Shown: positions 1 through 7,204 of the stretch, piece after piece | Layout: every line of letters starts with the position of its first letter | Position numbering within the stretch: position 1 is the stretch's first letter | NCBI GenBank assembly: GCA_027489835.1 | Contig: JAIXZF010000450.1 | Location: forward strand, 1-20,041 | Length of the DNA stretch: 20,041 nt | Origin: Hyphomicrobiales bacterium | GTDB taxonomy: Bacteria; Pseudomonadota; Alphaproteobacteria; Rhizobiales; Beijerinckiaceae | Reading direction: 5' to 3' | The notes under the pieces: generated by a model | Told to the model about the DNA's origin: nothing | Database searches by the model: none | The model's input: the letters and a program-made list of their open reading frames with translations, nothing else | Position numbers and translations under genes: made by a program

Positions 1-395
1 GGCGCGCCGATGCGCGCGTCGCAGGCGAGCGCGATCTCGAACCCGCCGCCCATGGCCGCGCCATGCAGCGCGGCGACGATGGGTTTCGGGCATTCGGAGA
101 TGGCCCGAAGCACGCGCGGCATCAGGGGCTCCGCCATCGGCTTTCCGAACTCCCTGAGGTCGGAGCCCGAGACGAAGGTCTTGCCGCCGCCGATCACCAC
201 GCCCGCCTTCAGCGAAGGATCGCCCGCCAGCTCCTCCACGGCCGCGAGCAGGCCGACCCGGACCGCATGCGAGCTGACGTTGACGGGCGGATTGTCGATC
301 ACGATCACGCCACAGGCGCCTTCGCGCTCGAGGCGGACCTTGGCTTCGGTGTTGTCTGGCAAGCGAAGACGTCCTGGCTGGTGCGAAGGCGGCAT
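1..395 (-). CDS. Enoyl-CoA hydratase/isomerase-domain protein, N-terminal part (probably FadJ-like bifunctional enzyme); truncated by window edge
   Basis: About 131 N-terminal codons are visible on the minus strand and the gene continues past base 1. The translation shows the crotonase fold: an IDNPPVN segment, a GGGKTFVSGSDL oxyanion-hole strand, and AALHGAAMGGGFEIALACD, with the GGFE acidic residue where FadB-type hydratases keep a catalytic Glu. The VIDNPPVN...SHAVR opening is typical of bifunctional 3-hydroxyacyl-CoA dehydrogenase/enoyl-CoA hydratases of fatty-acid beta-oxidation, so the full protein may be near 700 residues; this is inference because the dehydrogenase half is outside the window. 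The start is uncertain. ATG at 395 is in frame but has a weak ribosome binding site. An in-frame TTG at 362 is preceded by AGGA at good spacing and gives a more usual N-terminus. The gene diverges from the GMC oxidoreductase with only about 100 bp between them. Confidence 0.8.
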   Translation of the reverse strand, partial: MPPSHQPGRLRLPDNTEAKVRLEREGACGVIVIDNPPVNVSSHAVRVGLLAAVEELAGDPSLKAGVVIGGGKTFVSGSDLREFGKPMAEPLMPRVLRAISECPKPIVAALHGAAMGGGFEIALACDARIGA

Positions 396-497
396 AGTTG
401 TTCAGCCCGCCGCATCGGGCAAGCCGCGCGGTGCACGGCCGAGATGCTTGGACGCGCGCGCGTTGCCGGCTATCAGCGAAACAGGGAGGGCCGGACC

Positions 498-2129
498 ATG
501 GCGGCGCGGGTTCTTGACGGTGAATACGACTACATCGTCGTGGGGGCGGGCTCGGCCGGCTGCGTCGTCGCCAACCGCCTATCCGCCGACCCATCCGCCC
601 GCGTTCTGGTGCTGGAGGCCGGCGGGCGCGACAACTGGATCTGGTTCCACATCCCGGTGGGCTATCTCTTCGCCATCGGCAATCCGCGCTCGGACTGGAT
701 GTTCGAAACCGAGGCCGAACCGGGGCTGAACGGCAGAAAACTGCGCTATCCGCGCGGCAAGGTCATCGGCGGCTCCTCCGCCATCAACGCCATGATCTCG
801 ATGCGCGGCCAGTCGGCCGACTACGATCACTGGCGCCAGCTCGGCCTCAACGGCTGGGGTTGGGACGACGTGCTGCCCGTCTTCCGGCGGCTCGACGACC
901 ATTTTCTCGGCGAGACGGAGCATCACGGCGTCGGTGGCGAATGGCGCGTCGAGCAGCCGCGCCTGCGCTGGGATGTGCTCGACGCGGTGCGCGATGCGGC
1001 CGTCGAGATGGGTGTTCCCGCAACACAGAACTTTAACACGGGCGACAATGCCGGGGTCGGCTATTTCCACGTCAACCAGAAGCGCGGCCTGCGCTGGTCC
1101 TCGGCGCGCGGCTTCCTCAAGCCCGCGCTCAAGCGGCCCAATCTGAGGCTGGAGACCGGCGTGCTCGTCGAAGCCGTGCTGTTCGAGGGCCGCCGCGCCA
1201 CGGGCGTCCGCTTCCGCCAGGGCGGCGAGACCGTCGAGGCCAGGGCCCGCGGCGAGGTCATCCTGTGCGGCGGCTCGATCGGCTCGGCCCAGATCCTTCA
1301 GCTCTCCGGCGTCGGCCCGGCCGAATGGCTCGAGGAGGCCGGCGTGCCGCTGGTGCTGCACAAGCCCGGCGTCGGCCGCAATCTGCAGGACCATCTCCAG
1401 CAGCGCGCCATCTACAGGGTCAGCGGCGTCAAGACGCTGAACGAAACCTATCACTCCCTCACCGGCCGGGCGCTGATGGGCCTCGAATACGCGCTCTTCC
1501 AGCGCGGGCCACTCACCATGGCGCCATCCCAGCTCGGCATCTTCACGCGCTCATCGCCGGGCCATGAGCGGCCCAACATCCAGTTCCACGTGCAGCCGCT
1601 CAGCCTCGACAAGTTCGGCGACCCGCTTCACCGCTTCCCGGCCGTCACCGTGAGCGCCTGCAACCTCAGGCCGACATCGCGCGGCGTCGTCCGGCTGCGC
1701 TCCTCCGATCCCGCCGACAAGCCGGTGATCGCGCCGAACTATCTCGCGACCGACGAGGACCGCGAGGTCGCCGCCGACGCGATCCGCGTCACGCGCAGGC
1801 TGATGGCGCAGAAGGCGCTGTCTCCCTACAGGCCCGACGAGGTCCTGCCCGGCCCCGCCGTCGGCGACGGCGCCGAAGCCCTGGCCAGGGCGGCGGGCGA
1901 CATCGGCACCACCATCTTCCATCCCGTCGGGGTCGCGAGGATGGGGCTGGCCTCCGATCCGATGGCCGTGGTCGACGAACGGCTCCGGGTGATCGGGCTC
2001 GAGGGGTTGCGCGTGATCGACGCGTCGGTGATGCCCACCATCACCTCGGGCAACACCAACACCCCGACGATCATGATCGCCGACAAGGGCGCGCGCATGG
2101 CGATCGAGGATGGCCGCGCCCGCGGCTGA
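498..2129 (+). CDS. GMC-family FAD-dependent oxidoreductase (choline/alcohol dehydrogenase-like)
   Basis: This 543-residue flavoprotein would oxidise a primary alcohol to an aldehyde using FAD; the substrate cannot be read from the sequence. The N-terminus carries the dinucleotide-binding motif GAGSAG (about residues 16-21) followed by the VLVLEAGG strand whose Glu binds the ADP ribose. GMC signature 1 (RGKVIGGSSAINAM) and signature 2 (GSIGSAQILQLSGVGP) are both present. The catalytic pair is His475 (in FHPVG) and Asn519 (in GNTNTPT), 44 residues apart, the same spacing as His466/Asn510 of choline oxidase. Length fits BetA/AlkJ-like dehydrogenases. The start at 498 is chosen because AGGGAGGG lies just upstream (482-489) and the flavin motif follows at once; the same frame is open back to position 63, but nothing there looks like protein. 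No betaine-aldehyde dehydrogenase or transporter is next to it, so a choline role is not supported. Confidence 0.9.
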   Translation: MAARVLDGEYDYIVVGAGSAGCVVANRLSADPSARVLVLEAGGRDNWIWFHIPVGYLFAIGNPRSDWMFETEAEPGLNGRKLRYPRGKVIGGSSAINAMISMRGQSADYDHWRQLGLNGWGWDDVLPVFRRLDDHFLGETEHHGVGGEWRVEQPRLRWDVLDAVRDAAVEMGVPATQNFNTGDNAGVGYFHVNQKRGLRWSSARGFLKPALKRPNLRLETGVLVEAVLFEGRRATGVRFRQGGETVEARARGEVILCGGSIGSAQILQLSGVGPAEWLEEAGVPLVLHKPGVGRNLQDHLQQRAIYRVSGVKTLNETYHSLTGRALMGLEYALFQRGPLTMAPSQLGIFTRSSPGHERPNIQFHVQPLSLDKFGDPLHRFPAVTVSACNLRPTSRGVVRLRSSDPADKPVIAPNYLATDEDREVAADAIRVTRRLMAQKALSPYRPDEVLPGPAVGDGAEALARAAGDIGTTIFHPVGVARMGLASDPMAVVDERLRVIGLEGLRVIDASVMPTITSGNTNTPTIMIADKGARMAIEDGRARG

Positions 2130-2147
2130 TGCTCGCCGCCCCGCGCT

Positions 2148-3170
2148 TCAGCCGGCAGGCAGCCTGAGGCGCCGGCTGTCGGTCAGCACATGGCTGGCGA
2201 AGCTGTCGGTCGCGGCCGCCCAGGACCGCTCGAGCGCAAAGGCGCGGCACGCTTCGCGCGAGATGCGCAGCGCCCCCATGCAGGCCGCCCGGAGGTCGGG
2301 GTCCAGCACGCCGACGCCCCGGCCCCCGATCACGTCGAGCGGGCCGGGCACGGGAAAGGCGGCGCTCGGCAGGCCCGAAGCCGCAGCCTCGAGCAGCACG
2401 ATGCCGTAGGTGTCCGTCAGGCTCGGGAAGACGAATACGTCGGCCGAGGCGTAGAGGGCGGCGAGTTCCGCCCCGCTGCGCTCGCCGAGGAAGCGGGCCT
2501 TCGGATGGCGCGCGACGAGTTCGGCCCGCTGAGGGCCATCGCCGACCACGACCTTGGTGCCCGGAAGGTCGAGCCCGAGGAAGGCGTCGAGGTTTTTCTC
2601 GACCGCGAGCCGGCCGACGCTCAGGAAGATCGGACGCGGCAGGTCGAGCACGCTTTCGTCGCGGGGCCTGAACAGCTCCGTGTCGACCCCGCGGGGCCAG
2701 AGGGCGAGGTTGCGGAAGCCGCGCCCGGCCAGCTCGTCCGCCAGCCTCCCGGTCGCGGCAAGCACATGGCGCGCGGGCGCATGGAACCGGCGCAGGACCG
2801 CATGGGACAGGGCCTCCGGAACCGGCGCGCGCGCCGCGATGTATTCCGGAAAGCGCGTGTGGTAGCTCGTGGTGAAGCTGCGCCCCGCCGCGAGGCAGGC
2901 CGCGCGCGCGGACCAGCCGATCGGCCCTTCCGTGGCGATGTGGATGGCGTCCGGCGCCTCGGCGGCGATGAGCGCGCCGACGCGCCGGGCGCTGGTGAGC
3001 GCGATGCGGATGTCGGGATAGGTGGGCAGCCCCACCGTGCGGAAGCGCGACGGCTCGATCAGGCTGACCGCGACGCCGAGGCGGCGGAGCTCGGCGATGG
3101 TCGCCTGGAAGGTGCGGACCACGCCGTTGACCTGCGGCTCCCACGCATCTGTGGCGATGAGCAGCTTCAT
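2148..3170 (-). CDS. GT4 (GT-B fold) glycosyltransferase, candidate diacylglycerol glycosyltransferase (Agt-like)
   Basis: A 340-residue group 1 (GT4) glycosyltransferase. The N-terminal acceptor domain opens with MKLLIATDAWEPQVNGVVRT, the glycine-rich loop typical of MgtA/PimB-like enzymes, and contains TSYHTRFPEY. The C-terminal nucleotide-sugar domain has FLSVGRLAVEKN, VVGDGPQRAEL and SLTDTYGIVLLEAAASG, where the final Glu matches the end of the E-x7-E region. Automated annotation would call it a GDP-mannose-dependent alpha-mannosyltransferase. In many alphaproteobacteria a GT4 enzyme (Agt) sits beside the phospholipase PlcP and makes glycosyl-diacylglycerols during phosphate starvation; the same arrangement is seen here, so a lipid acceptor is inferred. 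The ATG at 3170 lies 4 bp after the stop of the upstream phosphoesterase, which indicates co-transcription. Sugar donor and acceptor are not provable from sequence. Confidence 0.85.
   Translation of the reverse strand: MKLLIATDAWEPQVNGVVRTFQATIAELRRLGVAVSLIEPSRFRTVGLPTYPDIRIALTSARRVGALIAAEAPDAIHIATEGPIGWSARAACLAAGRSFTTSYHTRFPEYIAARAPVPEALSHAVLRRFHAPARHVLAATGRLADELAGRGFRNLALWPRGVDTELFRPRDESVLDLPRPIFLSVGRLAVEKNLDAFLGLDLPGTKVVVGDGPQRAELVARHPKARFLGERSGAELAALYASADVFVFPSLTDTYGIVLLEAAASGLPSAAFPVPGPLDVIGGRGVGVLDPDLRAACMGALRISREACRAFALERSWAAATDSFASHVLTDSRRLRLPAG
2149..2178. terminator. Inverted repeat between convergent genes, possible bidirectional terminator
   Basis: CAGCCGGC (2149-2156) and GCCGGCTG (2171-2178) form a perfect 8-bp GC-rich stem with a 14-nt loop. 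It lies just past the GMC oxidoreductase stop and covers the last codons of the convergent glycosyltransferase gene. No T-run follows on either side, so it would be a weak or Rho-assisted terminator at most. Confidence 0.25.
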
Positions 3171-3174
3171 CGCG

Positions 3175-3963
3175 TCACGCCGGGAGCCGTTCGAGGGCGG
3201 CGGGCTCCTCCTGCCGCGCCGGCGTGCGCCCCCTTGCCGACCAGTCGAGGATCTCGAAGCGCCCGTCGGCATGCTCGACGAGCGCCGTGCAGCTCTCCAC
3301 CCAGTCGCCGCAGTTCATGTAGCGCACGCCGCCGAGGTCGCGGATGGCGGCGTGATGGATGTGGCCGCAAATCACCCCCTCGGCGCCGGCCTTCCTGGCC
3401 TCGGCCGACAGCGTGTCCTCGAAGGCCGAGATGAAGTTGACCGCTTTCTTGACCTTGAGCTTGGCCCAGGCGGAGAAGGACCAGTAGGTGAGCCCGAGCC
3501 TGCGGCGCACGACGTTGATGCGGGCATTGAGGAACAGCGCCGTCTCGTAGGCCCAGTCGCCGACGAAGGCGAGCCAGCGCGCATGCATCACCACGGCATC
3601 GAACTCGTCGCCATGGATGACGAGGTAGCGCCGCCCGTCCGCGCCCTCATGGATGGCCCGGTCCACGATGGCGACGCCGCCGAACGGCGTGTCGAGGTAG
3701 TCGCGCAGGAACTCGTCATGATTGCCCGGCACGTAGACGATCCTGACGCCCTTGCGCGCCTTGCGCAGCAGCTTCTGGACCACGTCGTTGTGGCTCTGGG
3801 GCCAATGCCAGCTCTTTCGGAGCCGCCAGCCATCGACGATGTCGCCCACAAGATAGATCGTGTCCGCCTCGACCTCGCGGATGAAGTCGAGCAGCGCGAG
3901 GGCCTGGCTGCCCTTCGTACCGAGATGCACGTCCGAGATGAAGATCGCCCTGTAGCGCCGCAT
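3175..3963 (-). CDS. plcP: Calcineurin-like metallophosphoesterase, UDP-2,3-diacylglucosamine diphosphatase family; candidate PlcP phospholipase C
   Basis: A 262-residue binuclear metallophosphoesterase. Metal-binding motifs appear in order: D11-x-H13 (SDVHLGT), GDIVDGW (40-46), GNHDE (80-84), HGDEFD (117-122) and GHIHH (200-204). Databases usually name this family UDP-2,3-diacylglucosamine hydrolase (LpxH-like). However, the WPQSHNDVVQKLLRKARKG segment and the 260-residue length match the alphaproteobacterial group containing Sinorhizobium meliloti SMc00171 (PlcP), shown to be a phospholipase C acting on phosphatidylcholine and phosphatidylethanolamine in phosphorus limitation. The direct downstream glycosyltransferase and the divergent pmtA support a lipid-remodelling role over lipid A synthesis. 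The start at 3963 is the only ATG that fits the conserved N-terminus. The symbol is a family-level inference, not proven. Confidence 0.75.
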   Translation of the reverse strand: MRRYRAIFISDVHLGTKGSQALALLDFIREVEADTIYLVGDIVDGWRLRKSWHWPQSHNDVVQKLLRKARKGVRIVYVPGNHDEFLRDYLDTPFGGVAIVDRAIHEGADGRRYLVIHGDEFDAVVMHARWLAFVGDWAYETALFLNARINVVRRRLGLTYWSFSAWAKLKVKKAVNFISAFEDTLSAEARKAGAEGVICGHIHHAAIRDLGGVRYMNCGDWVESCTALVEHADGRFEILDWSARGRTPARQEEPAALERLPA

Positions 3964-4024
3964 GCCCCGCCCTCGCCTGGCTCCGCACGCGCGCGGCAGC
4001 CGTCGCAGGCTTCATGGATGAGTC

Positions 4025-4044
4025 GCGTCACGGTTTTTTGACGC
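4025..4044. promoter_or_regulatory. Inverted repeat and possible weak Pho box in the plcP-like/pmtA divergent region
   Basis: GCGTCA (4025-4030) and TGACGC (4039-4044) form a perfect inverted repeat with an 8-nt spacer rich in T; a further GCGTCA is at 4055-4060. Read on the minus strand, GCGTCAA and CCGTGAC are spaced 11 nt apart, with 4/7 and 5/7 matches to Pho-box half-sites (CTGTCAT/CTGTCAC). It lies between the divergent plcP-like and pmtA genes, where an operator would be expected. The factor is unknown. Confidence 0.3.
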
Positions 4045-4106
4045 TTTCGCACGGGCGTCACGCTCGTGGACTAGTGCCGGTGGCGACGATTCGTCCGGAG
4101 ACGCCG

Positions 4107-4751
4107 ATGCTCGCCGATCTCGACCGCTCGACCATGCAGAAGGCCTATGCCCGCTGGGCGCCGGTTTACGATGCCCTGTGCGGTCCGGTCTTCCTCAACG
4201 CGCGCCGCCATGCCGTGGCGGCGGCGCGCAAGGCGGGTCCGCGCATCCTCGAGGTCGGCGTCGGCACGGGCCTGTCCTTCGGCGATTACGACGAGCGCTT
4301 CGAGGTCACGGGCATCGATCTGTCCGAACCGATGATCGCGCGGGCCCGCGAACGGGCCGGCGGAGGCCGCTTTCCCCACGTCAAGGCGCTCGAGGTCATG
4401 GACGCGCACCGGCTCGGCTTCGGCGACGCCAGCTTCGACGCCGTCGTGGCCCAGTTCGTCATCACGCTGGTGGAGGATCCCGAGCGGGTGATGGACGAAT
4501 GCGCGCGCGTGCTCGCGCCGGGCGGCGAGATCATTCTCGTCAACCACTTCTATTCCGAGCGCGGCCTCGCGGCGAAGCTCGAGGATGGGCTGGCGCGCCA
4601 TGCCCGCCCCCTCGGCCTGCGGCCCGAGTTCCGTTTCGGCCGCCTGGAGGCCTGGGCGGAGGCGAGGGGCGACATCGAGCTCGTGGAGCGGCGCAAGCTG
4701 CCGCCGCTCCGGGCCTTCACGCTGGCGCGCTTCCGGAAGCGGGCGTCCTGA
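4107..4751 (+). CDS. pmtA: Phosphatidylethanolamine N-methyltransferase PmtA (class I SAM-dependent methyltransferase)
   Basis: This 214-residue soluble or membrane-associated enzyme would transfer methyl groups from S-adenosylmethionine to phosphatidylethanolamine, leading to phosphatidylcholine. The N-terminus has the family opening (AYARWAPVYDALCG). SAM motif I is ILEVGVGTGLSF, followed by the acidic VTGIDLSEPM loop; later come FDAVVAQFVITLVEDP and the post-motif LAPGGEIILVNHF. The C-terminal LVERRKLPPLRAFTLARF also fits Rhodobacter/Rhizobium PmtA proteins of about 200 residues. The ATG at 4107 is preferred over an in-frame upstream ATG at 4014 because CGGAG ends 6 nt before it and the conserved protein begins there. 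The 3' end overlaps the convergent DUF1045 gene by 35 bp. The main alternative would be another UbiE-like methyltransferase, but the VAQFVITLVEDP block favours PmtA. Confidence 0.85.
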   Translation: MLADLDRSTMQKAYARWAPVYDALCGPVFLNARRHAVAAARKAGPRILEVGVGTGLSFGDYDERFEVTGIDLSEPMIARARERAGGGRFPHVKALEVMDAHRLGFGDASFDAVVAQFVITLVEDPERVMDECARVLAPGGEIILVNHFYSERGLAAKLEDGLARHARPLGLRPEFRFGRLEAWAEARGDIELVERRKLPPLRAFTLARFRKRAS

Positions 4752-5442
4752 ACGGCGCGCGGCCGACGATGCGGAAGCGCGCGCCCGGTTCGGCCTGCTC
4801 GAACAGGAACAGCGCCGCGACCGTGAGATGGACGGAGCCGAGCCGGTTGGCGACCTCCTCCGCGAGCGCATCGGCGAGGTCGTCGGGGTTGGGCACGAAG
4901 CCCGTCAGCGTCATGTGGAAGCGGAAATCCTCCAGCACGTGCGGATAGCCGTAGCGGTCGAGGTGCATCCGCTCCCGCTCGCTCAGCCTGTCCGGCCGGC
5001 GCGCGGCCCGCTCGTCCGCCGTGAGCGGGGCGCGGAACCGGTCGAAGCCCTTGACGACGGCCGCCTCGAGCTCGGCAAGCTCCGGCGAGGCGTTCCGGGG
5101 CGTCAGCGCCACGAAGCCGCCCTCGCCTGACTTCAGGCTGGTGACGGCGAGCGGCCCGAGCGCGAAGGCCGTCCGCGCGGCGGCGAAGCGCGCGAGTTCG
5201 GCCTGCAATCCTGCGGCGTCCGTGCCCTCGGCCAGGCGGAACGGCGCCTTCAGCGTGGCGTGGAAGCCGTAGCCGCGCGGCCTTGCCGCGATGGCGCGCC
5301 ACCGTTCGGCGTCGATGCCGGGCAGCGCGAATGCGTCGACGTCCTCGCCCGTGGCCGCATCGTAGCCGAGGACGCGCGAGCCGAAGCTCCACAGCGCGCT
5401 GCCGGGCTCGGGCGCGAGGTAGATGGCATGGCGCGCGCTCAC
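4717..5442 (-). CDS. DUF1045 phosphonate-operon protein, predicted 2H-type (RNA ligase/cyclic phosphodiesterase fold) enzyme
   Basis: A 241-residue protein and the last gene of the C-P lyase operon. It belongs to the DUF1045 family, known to databases as a phosphonate-metabolism protein. Two H-x-T motifs are visible, H61-A-T63 in GYGFHATLKAPF and H176-M-T178 in FRFHMTLTG, which is the hallmark of 2H phosphoesterases. Their spacing (115 residues) suits a two-lobed fold. The start is GTG at 5442, because the protein homology begins with ARHAIYLAPEP and GGAG lies 8 nt upstream; this GTG overlaps the phnN stop as GTGA. No biochemical function is established. Since phnP is missing from the cluster, opening of the cyclic ribose phosphate made by C-P lyase is a reasonable inference. 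Its 3' end overlaps pmtA on the other strand. Confidence 0.85.
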   Translation of the reverse strand: MSARHAIYLAPEPGSALWSFGSRVLGYDAATGEDVDAFALPGIDAERWRAIAARPRGYGFHATLKAPFRLAEGTDAAGLQAELARFAAARTAFALGPLAVTSLKSGEGGFVALTPRNASPELAELEAAVVKGFDRFRAPLTADERAARRPDRLSERERMHLDRYGYPHVLEDFRFHMTLTGFVPNPDDLADALAEEVANRLGSVHLTVAALFLFEQAEPGARFRIVGRAPFRTPASGSAPA

Positions 5443-6053
5443 GCCGCCGTCTCCGGCCGGCCGGCCGTCAGCGCCGCGATGATGCCGGCCAGGCGGGCCG
5501 CTGCATCCGCAAGATCGCCATTGTTCTCGATCCTGACGTCGGCCTCGACGGCCTGCTCGCGCAGGAGCGAGCGCGACAGCCGCTGCGCCCGTTCGTCGGC
5601 CGATTCGCGGCCACGGGCGGCAAGGCGTTCGGTCAGCACCTCGGCCGACGCCGTGACGTGCACGACCAGCGTGCGTGCGAATCGCCGGCGGGCGACGTCG
5701 ATGACGTCGCGCGAGATGTTGCCGACGACGATGCGCCCCGTCGCGAGATCGGCCAGGATCGCGGCCGGCAATCCGTAGAGCAGCCCGTTCGCCTCCCACC
5801 ACAGGGCGAACGCGCCGGCCGCCGCCCGCTGCCGGAACGTCGCCGGATCGAGCGTGTCGTGCTCCTCGGAGGCATCGGCCGTGCGCGTGACGACGCGCCG
5901 CGCGAAGACGATGCGCGGATCGGCGGCGAGCCGTTCGCGGCCCGCGCGGATCAGCGAGTCCTTCCCGGCGCCGCTCGGCCCGGCGATGGCCACGAAGACG
6001 CCGGGACCGCGGCCGCCAGTTGCGCCGGCGATGGAGGGCGGCAGGACGGACAT
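5439..6053 (-). CDS. phnN: Ribose 1,5-bisphosphate phosphokinase PhnN
   Basis: A 204-residue guanylate-kinase-like P-loop protein that phosphorylates ribose 1,5-bisphosphate to PRPP, the last salvage step after C-P lyase. Walker A is GPSGAGKDS (about residues 25-33). RRVVTRTAD corresponds to the conserved substrate-binding RxxxTR segment, followed by the acidic EEHDTL and the GLLYG strand. FARTLVVHVTASAEVLTERL and RENN-like VRIENNGDL complete the fold. Two starts are possible: ATG at 6053, used here, and TTG at 6062, which overlaps the phnM stop as TTGA. GAGG lies only 3 nt before the ATG, so the choice is uncertain. The stop overlaps the GTG of the DUF1045 gene by 4 nt. Confidence 0.88.
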   Translation of the reverse strand: MSVLPPSIAGATGGRGPGVFVAIAGPSGAGKDSLIRAGRERLAADPRIVFARRVVTRTADASEEHDTLDPATFRQRAAAGAFALWWEANGLLYGLPAAILADLATGRIVVGNISRDVIDVARRRFARTLVVHVTASAEVLTERLAARGRESADERAQRLSRSLLREQAVEADVRIENNGDLADAAARLAGIIAALTAGRPETAA

Positions 6054-6058
6054 AGCCC

Positions 6059-7204
6059 TCAAGCGACCCGCTGGCCCAGGCGCCAGACTTCCCGCACCAC
6101 CGGCTGCTCGCCGGCGAGCCTGACCCTGATCAGGTCGCCCCGCTTGCCGGGTGCGATCTCGCCCCGGTCGCCGAGCCCGGTCGCGCTGGCCGGGTTGGCG
6201 CTGACGAGCCGGATGGCTCCGGGCAGCCCGCCCATGGCCGGCACGTCCCGGAGCGAGAAGGCCGCGACGAGCAGGCTTCCGGGCACGTAATCCGAAGACA
6301 GGATGTCGAGGATGCCCTGCTCGGCCAGGGTCGAGGCCGCGACATTGCCCGAATGGCTGCCGCCGCGGACGACGTTGGGCGCGCCCATCACCGTCGCCAT
6401 CCCGGCGTCCCGCGAGGCCTCCGCCGCCTCCACCGTGGTGGGGAATTCGGCGATGGAGACGCGCTGGTCGATCGATTCGCGGACCTCCTCTAGCGTCGTG
6501 TCGTCATGGCTCGCGAGCGCGACGCCGGCCTCGTGCGCCATCGCGACCACCAGGGGCCGGTGCCGGGCGGCGCGCCGGGCGCCCATCTCCTGGCGCCGCG
6601 CCACCACCGCCCGGACTTCCTCGAGGGTCTTGCCGGTCTTGCCGCCGTAATAGGTGAAGTACTTGTCGAGGTCGCGGAACTGTCGCTGGCCGGGGGTGTG
6701 GTCCATCAGCGAGATCAGGTCGACGCGATGGCGCGCCATGAATGCGTCGAGCGCCTCGACCACGTCCGGAGCGGGGATCTCGCAGCGCAGATGGACGAGA
6801 TGGTCCACCCGCAGCGAGCCGCTTTCCTTCGCCCTCGCCAGCGCTCCTGCAAGCTGCATCGACATCGTGACGAGCTCGGAGCGCGTCTCGAACTCGTCTG
6901 TTCCGACGCGCAGGCTGTCGAACACGGTGGTGATGCCGGAGGTCGCGATCAGCCCGTCATAGGCCTGGACAGCGCTGTCGACCTGCCACAGCACCTTGGG
7001 GCGCGGCATGAAATGCGCCTCGAGATTGTCGGTGTGGATCTCGACGAGGCCCGGCAGCAGGTAGTCGCCGCCCATGTCCTCGCCGCGCTCCGGCGCCTTG
7101 CCGGGCCCGGCCTCGACGATGACGCCGCCCTCGACCGCGACGTAGCCGTGGAACATGTCGTCGCCCGTCACGACAAGGGCGTTCTCGAAGATGCGGGCTG
7201 TCAT
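6059..7204 (-). CDS. phnM: Alpha-D-ribose 1-methylphosphonate 5-triphosphate diphosphatase PhnM
   Basis: A 381-residue amidohydrolase-superfamily enzyme that removes pyrophosphate from the ribose 5-triphosphate alkylphosphonate intermediate, giving the 5-phosphate substrate of PhnJ. The metal-site motif EIHTDNLEAHF (about 55-65) is the PhnM form of the amidohydrolase HxD-type motif. Other family blocks are TSGITTVFDSLRVG, HLRCEIP, SLMDHTPGQRQF, ASHDDTT and MGAPNVVRGGSHSGN. Length matches E. coli PhnM (378). The ATG at 7204 overlaps the stop of the upstream hexapeptide-transferase gene (ATGA) and has no clear ribosome binding site, so translation probably depends on coupling. Confidence 0.96.
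   Translation of the reverse strand: MTARIFENALVVTGDDMFHGYVAVEGGVIVEAGPGKAPERGEDMGGDYLLPGLVEIHTDNLEAHFMPRPKVLWQVDSAVQAYDGLIATSGITTVFDSLRVGTDEFETRSELVTMSMQLAGALARAKESGSLRVDHLVHLRCEIPAPDVVEALDAFMARHRVDLISLMDHTPGQRQFRDLDKYFTYYGGKTGKTLEEVRAVVARRQEMGARRAARHRPLVVAMAHEAGVALASHDDTTLEEVRESIDQRVSIAEFPTTVEAAEASRDAGMATVMGAPNVVRGGSHSGNVAASTLAEQGILDILSSDYVPGSLLVAAFSLRDVPAMGGLPGAIRLVSANPASATGLGDRGEIAPGKRGDLIRVRLAGEQPVVREVWRLGQRVA

Noticed and set aside
63..497. N-terminal extension of the GMC oxidoreductase back to an ATG at 63
   Set aside because: The extension overlaps the enoyl-CoA hydratase gene on the other strand, has no family similarity, and a good ribosome binding site precedes the ATG at 498.
3175..3963. 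Naming the phosphoesterase lpxH as a lipid A biosynthesis gene
   Set aside because: The sequence blocks and the glycosyltransferase/pmtA context fit the PlcP group better; alphaproteobacteria commonly use LpxI instead.
4014..4106. Longer pmtA start at 4014
   Set aside because: The ribosome binding site CGGAG and the conserved N-terminus both point to 4107; the upstream part contains the inverted-repeat regulatory region.
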